NCBI RefSeq assembly: GCF_037040815.1
Contig: NZ_CP146232.1
Coordinates: forward strand, 4,551,001-4,615,000
From: Pararoseomonas sp. SCSIO 73927
GTDB lineage: Bacteria > Pseudomonadota > Alphaproteobacteria > Acetobacterales > Acetobacteraceae
Length of the DNA stretch: 64,000 nt
Direction: 5' to 3'
This document shows positions 56,536 through 64,000 of the stretch, piece after piece. The stretch's first letter is position 1. Each line of letters starts with the position of its first letter. Made by a program: the position numbers and the translations under genes. The notes beneath the pieces are model-generated. The model searched no databases. It was not told the origin of the DNA and saw only the letters and a program-made list of their open reading frames with translations.

Positions 56536-59500
56536 TGCGCCGTTTCGGGAAGATCCTGCTCGCCGTCATCGGCGTGCTGCTGGTGCTGCCGGTCGTGTTG
56601 CTGCTGGCCGGGTGGCTGGCCCTGAACGTGAAGCCCGGGCAGGACGCGATCGCGCGGCTGGCCATGGGCTTCGTGCCGGGGCTGCAGATCGAGAACCTGC
56701 ATGGCGGCCTGCCCGCCGCGCCGCGCATCGGGCGCGTGGTGCTCTCCGACAGCCAGGGCCCCTACCTCGTCATCGAGGACATCGCGCTGGACCTGGACCT
56801 GCTGCGGCTGACCTCGCGGGAGTTCCGGGTCGCCAATCTCTCCGCAGGCAAGGTGACCTTCAGCCGGCTTCCGGTGCCGGACCCGAACGCCCCCCCTGCC
56901 CCGGCCTCCGAGCCCGGGCCCTTGCTGCCGCAGATTCCGCAGCTTCCCGTGCAGGTGGCGCTGGAGCGCCTCTCCCTGCCCCGCGTGGAGCTCGGCGCGG
57001 CGGTGGCCGGCATCCCGGCCACCCTCTCGCTTGAGGCGGGCGGCAGGCTGGGCGCTGACGGCGTCTTCCTCGGCGCCAAGGGACGGCGGCTGGACGCGCC
57101 GGGCGCGCTGGACCTCGACCTGGCGCTGGCGCCGGGGGACCGGGTGAAGATCGACCTGCGCTACGACGAGCCGCGGGGCGGGCTGGTCGCCGGGCTGCTC
57201 GGCAAGCCGGAGCAGGCGACGCGGGTGCAGGTGGCGCTGGACGGGCCGGCGACGGGCGCCGGGTTCACCCTGCTGGCAGACATGGGCGAGACCGCGCGCG
57301 TGAACGGGCGCGGCACGCTGAGCCTGCCCGCGGGCGGCGGCGTGGGGCTGGAGGCGGCGGGCGACGCGGCGCTGGGCGGCTTCCTGCCCGCCCCTGTCGC
57401 GGCGCTGCGCTTCGACCTTCGCACCCTGCCCGCCGAGGGCGGCGCGACCCGGATCGAGCGCGCGCGGGTGGAGACGGCGGCCGCAACGGTCGAGGCGCGG
57501 GGCATCGTGGGCTCGGCCCTGGACGTCTCCTTCGACGCCCGGGTGAACGACGCCAACACCCTCGCCGGGCTCGTCCCGGCGACGGTCGGCTGGGGCGGCA
57601 TCGAGGCGCGTGGCACGGTTACCGGCACCACCGCCGCGCCGGAGCTGCGGCTGGATGCCACGCTGCGCGACCCGCGACTGCCGGAGCCGGCGCCGGGGCT
57701 GCTGGGTCCGGCGCCGACGGTGCTGCTGCGGGCGAACCAGCAGCGGGTGCACGAACTCGCCGTGAACGGGCGCGCGGTGACGCTGCGGGCGGAAGGCGCG
57801 TTTGGGCAGACCCTGGACCTGACGCTGAACGCGGCCCTGGCCGCGCAGGACATTCCCAACGTGCCGGTGCGCGGGCAGCTTGAAGCCCGCGCGCGGGTGA
57901 CGGGGCCGGCTGCCACCCCGGCCGTGGCGCTCGATGCCTCCTCGCCCGCTCTGGAAGCCTATGGCCGCCGCTTCGAGGCGCTGCGGCTGGAGGCGAACCT
58001 GCCGAACGCCACGGTGCCCGCTGGCGCCCTGAACCTCTCCGCCCGGCTGCAGGGGCTGAATCTCTCGGCCGAGGCACGGGCGGCACAGGACGGCGAGCGG
58101 CTGCGGGTGGAGACGCTCCGCGCCGCGCTGGGCCCGGCCCGGCTGGAAGGGCGCGGCGAGTTCAACCTGACGCGGATGCTGGGCACGGCCGACCTTCTGC
58201 TGGAAGCTGCCGATCTCGCGCCCCTGACCCCGGTGGCCGGAACGCCGCTGGGCGGCGGGGTGCGGCTCTCCGCCCGGCTGGCGCCGCAGGGCGCCGAGGG
58301 GGTCCAGCGCCAGGGGATCGAGGCGGAGTTGCGGGCGAACAACCTGCGCGCCGGCGGGCAGGTGGTGAACGGCACCGTCCAGGCGAGCGGGACGGACGCG
58401 GCGCTGGACCTGCGCGGCGACGTGCGGGCGCTGGACGGTCGGGCGACGCTGCGGGCTCGGTTGGCGCTAGACCAGCCGGACAAGCGGATCGAGCTATCGG
58501 CGCTCGACCTGCAGCGGCAGGCGCTGGGCATCCGGCTCACCGCGCCGGCCACGATCATCATCGGGGCGAATGGCGGCTTTTCCACGCCCGGGCTGGCGTT
58601 GCAGGGGCGGCCGGGCGGGGCATTGCGCGTGGCCGGGCGCTGGGGACCGGACAACGCGGACCTGCGCGCCACCCTCTCGGCGCTGCCGCTCTCGGTCGCC
58701 AACCTCTTCGTGCCGGATCCGCCGCTTGCCGGAACGGTCTCGGGCGAGGTCCGGCTTTCCGGGCCGGTCGCGCGGCCGGGGATCGACGGCGAGCTGCGCG
58801 GGACGGGGCTGCGCTCCGGCGCGCCCTGGGGCCGGAACCTGCCGGAGGGCACGCTGACGGCCACCGCCCGGATGCGCGGTGAGCAGGTGGAGACGCGGGC
58901 GGAGTTCCGCCTGGGCCGCGGCCTCTCCCTCAACCTCGACGCGCGGGTGCCGAGCGACTTCCAGGGGCCGATCTCCGCCACGCTGCGGGGAACCACGGAC
59001 ATCGCCGTTCTCGCCGCGCCCTTCCTGATCGGCGGCGCCAACCGCGTGGCGGGCACGGTGACGATCGACGCGCGCGCGGGCGGGACGGTGCAGGCACCGC
59101 AGATCTCGGGCGGCGCGCGCATCGCGGGCGGCAGCTTCCGCAACCTGGAGTACGGGCTCGCCCTGCGGGACATCACGGGCAGCCTGCGGGGGGACATGGA
59201 CCGGATCGTGGTGGAGAGCATCACCGCCCGCGCCGGCACGGGCACGCTGACGGCGCGCGGGCAGGTGCAGCCCTTCGCCGAGGGGCAGCCGATCGAGATG
59301 ACGGTGGCCGGGCAGAACCTGGCGCCGGTCTCGAGCGATCTGTTCCGCGGCGCCTTCGATGCGGACATGCGCCTCTCCGGCCTGCTGGCGCGCGGTATGC
59401 GGCTGGCGGGCACGATCACCACGCGCTCCTCCGTGATCGGCATCCCCGAGGGGCTGCCGGGCGGCGTGGCCGATATCGGCGAGGTGCGGGAGGTCGGGCG

Positions 59501-60302
59501 CGGGGCCCCTCCCCCGCCGCGCGGCACGGCGGCCGCCCGGAGGGGCGCCGCGCGTGAGGCGAGCGCGGCCGCCCCGCCGGCCGGGGCCGCGCCGCTGGAG
59601 CTGGACATCACGCTGCGGGCGCCGGGCCAAGTCTATCTGCGCGGGCGCGGGCTGGACGTGGAGCTGGGCGGCGACGTGCGGATCGGCGGCACGATCTCCG
59701 AGATCGTCTCCCAGGGCGCGCTGCGGCTGCGGCGCGGGACGCTGACGGTGCTGGACCGGCGCCTGACCTTCCAGCGCGGCGTGCTGACCTTCCAGGGCGA
59801 CATTGCTTCGCCGGAGATCGACCTGCTTGCCACCTCCCGCGTGTCCTCCACCACGATCAACGTGACCGTCACGGGCACGCCGCGGGCGCCGAAGATCGAG
59901 TTCACCTCGTCGCCGGAACTGCCGCAGGACGAGGTGCTGGCGCGGCTGATCTTCAACCGCTCCGCCGACAAGCTCTCGCCCTTCCAGATCGCCCAGCTCG
60001 CCCGCGTGCTCTCGGGCGCCGTCTCCGGCGGGCAGGAGGATCCGGTGAGCGGCTTCTTCGGGCGGGTCAGCCGCACGCTGGGGCTGGACCGGCTGGGCGT
60101 GGGCACGGGGGCGAACGGCACGCCGGGGATTGAGGCCGGCGGCTATCTTGGCCAGGGCATCTACCTCAACGTGGATCCCGGCACGAGCACGGGCTCGCCC
60201 CGTGTCGGCGTTGAGATCGAGTTGACGCCGCGGCTGAAGCTGGAGAGCGGCGCAGGCACGGACAGCCAGGGAGCGGGGCTGACCTACGAGTACGAGTACT
60301 GA
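56535..60302 (+). CDS. tamB: Translocation and assembly protein TamB
   Basis: A 1255-residue inner-membrane-anchored protein spanning the periplasm. An N-terminal anchor (LLAVIGVLLVLPVVLLLAGW) is followed by about 950 residues of long beta-rich repeats that form a lipid-carrying groove, and the C-terminal DUF490/TamB domain (about 980-1255) with DEVLARLIFNRSADKLSPFQ and a final GLTYEYEY strand. A Pro/Ala/Arg-rich disordered stretch interrupts at about residues 990-1020. It works with TamA. Confidence 0.95.
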   Translation: MRRFGKILLAVIGVLLVLPVVLLLAGWLALNVKPGQDAIARLAMGFVPGLQIENLHGGLPAAPRIGRVVLSDSQGPYLVIEDIALDLDLLRLTSREFRVANLSAGKVTFSRLPVPDPNAPPAPASEPGPLLPQIPQLPVQVALERLSLPRVELGAAVAGIPATLSLEAGGRLGADGVFLGAKGRRLDAPGALDLDLALAPGDRVKIDLRYDEPRGGLVAGLLGKPEQATRVQVALDGPATGAGFTLLADMGETARVNGRGTLSLPAGGGVGLEAAGDAALGGFLPAPVAALRFDLRTLPAEGGATRIERARVETAAATVEARGIVGSALDVSFDARVNDANTLAGLVPATVGWGGIEARGTVTGTTAAPELRLDATLRDPRLPEPAPGLLGPAPTVLLRANQQRVHELAVNGRAVTLRAEGAFGQTLDLTLNAALAAQDIPNVPVRGQLEARARVTGPAATPAVALDASSPALEAYGRRFEALRLEANLPNATVPAGALNLSARLQGLNLSAEARAAQDGERLRVETLRAALGPARLEGRGEFNLTRMLGTADLLLEAADLAPLTPVAGTPLGGGVRLSARLAPQGAEGVQRQGIEAELRANNLRAGGQVVNGTVQASGTDAALDLRGDVRALDGRATLRARLALDQPDKRIELSALDLQRQALGIRLTAPATIIIGANGGFSTPGLALQGRPGGALRVAGRWGPDNADLRATLSALPLSVANLFVPDPPLAGTVSGEVRLSGPVARPGIDGELRGTGLRSGAPWGRNLPEGTLTATARMRGEQVETRAEFRLGRGLSLNLDARVPSDFQGPISATLRGTTDIAVLAAPFLIGGANRVAGTVTIDARAGGTVQAPQISGGARIAGGSFRNLEYGLALRDITGSLRGDMDRIVVESITARAGTGTLTARGQVQPFAEGQPIEMTVAGQNLAPVSSDLFRGAFDADMRLSGLLARGMRLAGTITTRSSVIGIPEGLPGGVADIGEVREVGRGAPPPPRGTAAARRGAAREASAAAPPAGAAPLELDITLRAPGQVYLRGRGLDVELGGDVRIGGTISEIVSQGALRLRRGTLTVLDRRLTFQRGVLTFQGDIASPEIDLLATSRVSSTTINVTVTGTPRAPKIEFTSSPELPQDEVLARLIFNRSADKLSPFQIAQLARVLSGAVSGGQEDPVSGFFGRVSRTLGLDRLGVGTGANGTPGIEAGGYLGQGIYLNVDPGTSTGSPRVGVEIELTPRLKLESGAGTDSQGAGLTYEYEY

Positions 60303-60461
60303 ACGCGAGCACCAGACGGGGCGGGTATTCCGGCGCTGCCCGGGACGGGATAGACTCGGCTCGTCCCGGCGCGCCGGCCGCGCCAGCCGCCGCCCATTGG
60401 CCGCGCGCGACGGCCTGGCACCCGGGACGGCCTCGAGAATAGCAGGGAGAGGAGGAGCCGC

Positions 60462-60650
60462 ATGCGCGCCTTCGAAGGACAGTTCAGCGACAACAAGCCG
60501 ATCCGGCGCAACACGGACGAGAAGCGCCGGCTGCTGGCCGAGCTGGAGCAGACGCTGGCTGGGATGAAGCCCCATACCTCCCCGACCCTGCGCGAGAGCA
60601 TCAAGGGGCGGATCGTGGAGCTGCGGGCCGAGCTCGGCGCCAAGCGCTGA
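60462..60650 (+). CDS. Small unknown charged protein
   Basis: A 62-residue protein with a very strong ribosome binding site (GGAGAGGAGGAG just upstream of the ATG) and a strong terminator right after. The middle and end (DEKRRLLAELEQTLAGMK and RESIKGRIVELRAELGAKR) form two amphipathic helices rich in Arg, Glu and Leu. There is no signal peptide, membrane segment or cysteine. The family is not recognised. The spacing from tamB (159 bases) suggests its own promoter. Confidence 0.85.
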   Translation: MRAFEGQFSDNKPIRRNTDEKRRLLAELEQTLAGMKPHTSPTLRESIKGRIVELRAELGAKR

Positions 60651-60665
60651 CCGGCGGTTGTTGAG

Positions 60666-60697
60666 ACGGTCCCGCTCCCGGATGGGAGCGGGACCGT
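60666..60697. terminator. Strong bidirectional terminator
   Basis: A perfect 14-base-pair stem (60666-60679 with 60684-60697) with a 4-base loop lies between two converging genes. GTTTCCGTTT follows on the plus strand. It ends the 62-residue-protein gene and probably also the dipeptidase operon. Confidence 0.9.
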
Positions 60698-60704
60698 TTC
60701 CGTT

Positions 60705-62093
60705 TCAGCCGGCCAGTTCGGCCAGCAGCCGGGCATGGCTGCGGGCGCCGTGCATGAGGCAGGCCCAGTCGAACTTCTCGTTCGGGCTGTGGACCTGGTC
60801 GTCGTCCAGCCCGAAGCCCATGAGCACGCTGTCCAGGCCAAGGATACGGCGGAAGCTCTCCACGACGGGGATGGAGCCGCCTGAGCCGATCAGCACCGCC
60901 TCCCGCCCGTACTCCGCGGCGAGCGCCCGGCGGGCGGCCGCCACCTCCGCGCTGTCCTCCGGCACCACGACGGGCGGGGCGGAGGCGAAGCGCTGGACTT
61001 CCGCGCGCGCATCGGCGGGGAGGCGAGCCCTGACGAAGGCTTCCAGCGAGTCGAGGACGGCGTTCGGGTCCTGGTCGCCGACGAGGCGGAAGGAGACCTT
61101 GGCGTGCGCTTCCGCCGCGATGACGGTCTTGGAGCCCTCGCCGGTGTAGCCGCCCCAGATGCCGTTCACGTCGCAGGTCGGGCGGGCCCACTGTCGGACC
61201 AGCGGCTTCAGCCCCTTCTCGCCAGCCGGGACGGAGAGGCCGATATCGCCGAGAAAGCGGGCCTCGTCGAAGCCAAGGGAGTCCCAGGCGGCGTCGAGAT
61301 TGCCGCCCACCTCCGGAACGGCGTCGTAAAAGCCGGGCAGCTGGATGCGGCCGCTCTCATCCGTCAGCTCCGCCAGAATGCAGCAGAGAAGGTTGATTGG
61401 GTTCAGCGCCATCCCGCCGTACAGGCCGGAATGCAGATCTCGGGAAGCGGCGAAGAGGTCAATCTGGGCGTAGGCCATGCCGCGAAGACGCGCGGAGATT
61501 GCCGGGCTGCGCGGGTCCCACATGTTGGTGTCGGAGACGATGACAGCGCGCGCCTCACGAAGCTCGCCGGCATGCTCCTCCAGGAAGGGGTCCAGGCTGG
61601 GGCTGCCGATCTCCTCCTCGCCCTCCACCAGGACGCGGATGGCAGTCGGCGGGCCGCCGGCCACCTCGTGCCAGGCGCGCATGGCGGCGAGCCAGGTCAT
61701 GACCTGTCCCTTGTCGTCCACGGCGCCGCGGGCCACGGTCACTGGGCCGTTCCGCCCCTCCCTGACCGTCGGCTCAAAAGGCGGAGAGGTCCAGAGCTCG
61801 AAGGGCTCGGCGGGCTGGACGTCGTAGTGGCCGTAGTAGAGCAGCGGCCGGACGCTGCCGCCCGGGCCGGGGTGGAAGGCGACGACGGCGGGATGGCCTT
61901 TGGTTTCTCGCAGCTCGGCCGTGAAGCCGATGGAGCGGAGTTCCCCGACCAGCCACTCTCCGGCCCGGCGGCAATCGGCGGCGTGCGGCGGCTGGGCGGA
62001 GACGCTGGGAATCCGGAGGAACTCAAAGTAGCGGGCGCGGATTTCGGCCTCGGCGGCGTCGATCCGGGCGAGAACCGCTTCCAGCGCGCTCAC
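60705..62093 (-). CDS. M20 family dipeptidase
   Basis: A 462-residue dinuclear metallopeptidase. Ligands lie in LYYGHYDVQPAEPFELW, RGAVDDKGQ, VLVEGEEEIGS and VIVSDTNMWD, with HSPNEKFD at the C-terminal end. It fits the CNDP-type dipeptidase group of M20 and would split dipeptides in the cytoplasm. It overlaps the GlcG/HbpS-like gene by four bases (ATGA). Confidence 0.93.
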   Translation of the reverse strand: MSALEAVLARIDAAEAEIRARYFEFLRIPSVSAQPPHAADCRRAGEWLVGELRSIGFTAELRETKGHPAVVAFHPGPGGSVRPLLYYGHYDVQPAEPFELWTSPPFEPTVREGRNGPVTVARGAVDDKGQVMTWLAAMRAWHEVAGGPPTAIRVLVEGEEEIGSPSLDPFLEEHAGELREARAVIVSDTNMWDPRSPAISARLRGMAYAQIDLFAASRDLHSGLYGGMALNPINLLCCILAELTDESGRIQLPGFYDAVPEVGGNLDAAWDSLGFDEARFLGDIGLSVPAGEKGLKPLVRQWARPTCDVNGIWGGYTGEGSKTVIAAEAHAKVSFRLVGDQDPNAVLDSLEAFVRARLPADARAEVQRFASAPPVVVPEDSAEVAAARRALAAEYGREAVLIGSGGSIPVVESFRRILGLDSVLMGFGLDDDQVHSPNEKFDWACLMHGARSHARLLAELAG

Positions 62094-62554
62094 GCCGAAT
62101 CTCCGGTGTCAGCGACGAGGCCTGCGGCCTCAATGCCGGCGACCGCCGCGAGTTCATCCTTGTCCGAGGCGTCGCCGGAGACGCCGACCGCCCCGAAGAT
62201 GGTGCCATCCGAGGACCTGACGAGGACGCCGCCGGGCACCGGTACGGCAGAGCCGCCGGCCAGGTCGGAGAAGGCGTTCATGAACCCCTGCATGGCCTGG
62301 GCGCGGCGCGCCAGTTCCCGGCCGCCGAAGCCGAGGCCCATTGCGCCGAACGCCTTGCCCTGGGCGATGGCCGGTCGCAGAAGGCTGCAGCCATCCTCCT
62401 TCAGCATCGCCTTGAGCTGCCCGGCCGCGTCCAGCACCACCACGGTGAGAGGAGCGAGCCCGAGGCGGCGCCCCTCGGCCAATGCCGCATCAACGACCTG
62501 ACGGGCCTGGTTCAACGTGATTCCATGCTGGAACCCGATGGGCTGGTTGGGCAT
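62090..62554 (-). CDS. GlcG/HbpS family heme-binding-like protein
   Basis: A 154-residue protein of the GlcG/HbpS/DUF336 fold. ITLNQARQVVDAALAEGRRLGL, LTVVVLDAAGQLKAMLKEDG and GAVGVSGDASDKDELAAVAG are typical. Some members bind heme or cobalamin-like ligands; others are of unknown role and are found in glycolate operons. GGGAG lies ten bases before ATG 62554. Confidence 0.9.
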   Translation of the reverse strand: MPNQPIGFQHGITLNQARQVVDAALAEGRRLGLAPLTVVVLDAAGQLKAMLKEDGCSLLRPAIAQGKAFGAMGLGFGGRELARRAQAMQGFMNAFSDLAGGSAVPVPGGVLVRSSDGTIFGAVGVSGDASDKDELAAVAGIEAAGLVADTGDSA

Positions 62555-62648
62555 TCGCGTGACGCTCCCTGAACGGCGAGACTCTCGTTCTATGCCGCGC
62601 GTCATTCGGCGCAAGCGGCCGCGGGGTTTGCGCCGGTGTGGGAACGCG

Positions 62649-62679
62649 AAAACCCAGCCACCGTGAGGTGAGCTGGGTT
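62649..62679 (-). terminator. Terminator of the rRNA operon
   Basis: On the minus strand, an 8-base-pair stem (62672-62679 with 62651-62658) with an inner 4-base-pair stem is followed by TTTT. It lies 22 bases after the 3' end of the tRNA gene. Confidence 0.85.
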
Positions 62680-62700
62680 GTCATGGTGTTGTATGGGATA

Positions 62701-62777
<77 letters not shown>

Positions 62778-62810
62778 GTGGTGTAGTGATCATGTTCTCC
62801 GGTCGGGTGG

Positions 62811-62924
62811 CCTGGCGCTGACCGACTCTCCCGCGTCTTAAGACGCAGTACCATGGGCGCAGGGGCGTTTCACGGCCGAGTTCGGGATGGGATCGGGTGT
62901 GGCAGCCTCGCTATAGGCACCAGG
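62811..62924 (-). rRNA. 5S ribosomal RNA
   Basis: The minus strand starts CCTGGTGCCTATAGCGAGG, has the central CACACCCGATCCCATCCCGA and GAACTCGG segments, and ends CGGTCAGCGCCAGG. The ends pair (CCTGG/CCAGG). It is about 114 bases long. Confidence 0.97.
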
Positions 62925-63057
62925 CCACCGGGCCGGAGGACATGATGGGTGGGCGGACGCGGAGCGTTCTGCCCGGGATGGAAGGTGGTGTGTGGGTGGT
63001 GTGTTTGCGTGTTGGTGCTGCGTGCGGCGAGGGGGTTAGCCCTCAGCGGTGGGGGAG

Positions 63058-64000
<943 letters not shown>

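Noticed and set aside
58494..60575. Long minus-strand frame opposite tamB (693 codons)
   Set aside because: It is antisense to a well-supported TamB gene, rich in Arg/Ala/Pro, and has no domain or ribosome binding site.

Overview
The window is about 70% G+C, gene-dense, and reads as chromosome of an alphaproteobacterium, most likely an Acetobacteraceae member of the Roseomonas type. This is inferred from the dusB-ntrB-ntrC-ntrY-ntrX-dat-hfq-hflX order, a fused ispDF, the style of the rRNA genes and the many peptide ABC transporters. No transposase, phage module, CRISPR array or plasmid gene is visible. No stretch over 300 bases lacks a gene; the largest gaps are about 280 bases (17407-17686) and 267 bases (47783-48049).

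Region by region. 1-4429 (+): the 3' end of holB, then metG, tatD, a PhnP-like metallo-beta-lactamase-fold hydrolase and mazG, nearly without spacers. 4441-16122 (-): one long regulatory cluster running dusB, ntrB, ntrC, ntrY, ntrX, dat, a HAD hydrolase, hfq, hflX and an inositol-monophosphatase-family gene. It holds both nitrogen two-component pairs (NtrBC, NtrYX) and the RNA chaperone Hfq. 16261-21232: ispDF, a histone-deacetylase-fold enzyme, a DUF2171 protein, a thiolase and a lone flagellin. 21441-24895 (-): an unusual protein with two cold-shock domains joined by a Gly/Arg repeat linker, a DadA-like oxidase, and CoxM- and CoxS-like subunits with no large CoxL subunit.

25026-34034 (-): a peptide-type ABC transporter operon led by three paralogous, Tat-signal substrate-binding proteins. 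34155-40038 (+): GtrA protein and glycosyltransferase, then a type I secretion ABC transporter and membrane-fusion protein with a small unknown protein, then MepA. 40041-42674: YraN, gamma-glutamyltranspeptidase and a CreA protein. 42675-46574 (-): a second peptide ABC transporter with no binding protein. 46712-50752: an AI-2E-type permease, hydroxypyruvate isomerase, tartronate semialdehyde reductase and an HTH regulator. 50821-54637 (-): a Pat-type acyl-CoA-synthetase/acetyltransferase fusion and an M20 amidohydrolase. 54637-60650 (+): tamA, tamB and a small unknown protein. 60705-62554 (-): an M20 dipeptidase and a GlcG/HbpS protein. 62701-64000 (-): the distal end of an rRNA operon (23S, 5S, tRNA-fMet).

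The accessory theme is uptake and breakdown of peptides and amino-acid derivatives: two peptide transporters, gamma-glutamyltranspeptidase, two M20 hydrolases, a D-amino-acid transaminase and a DadA-like oxidase, next to global nitrogen and RNA regulators. I found no clearly new multi-gene defence or mobile system. The least explained items are the two-cold-shock-domain protein, the three-binding-protein operon, the CoxS/CoxM pair without CoxL, the small gene in the secretion cluster, and several short repeat or hairpin elements in intergenic DNA.
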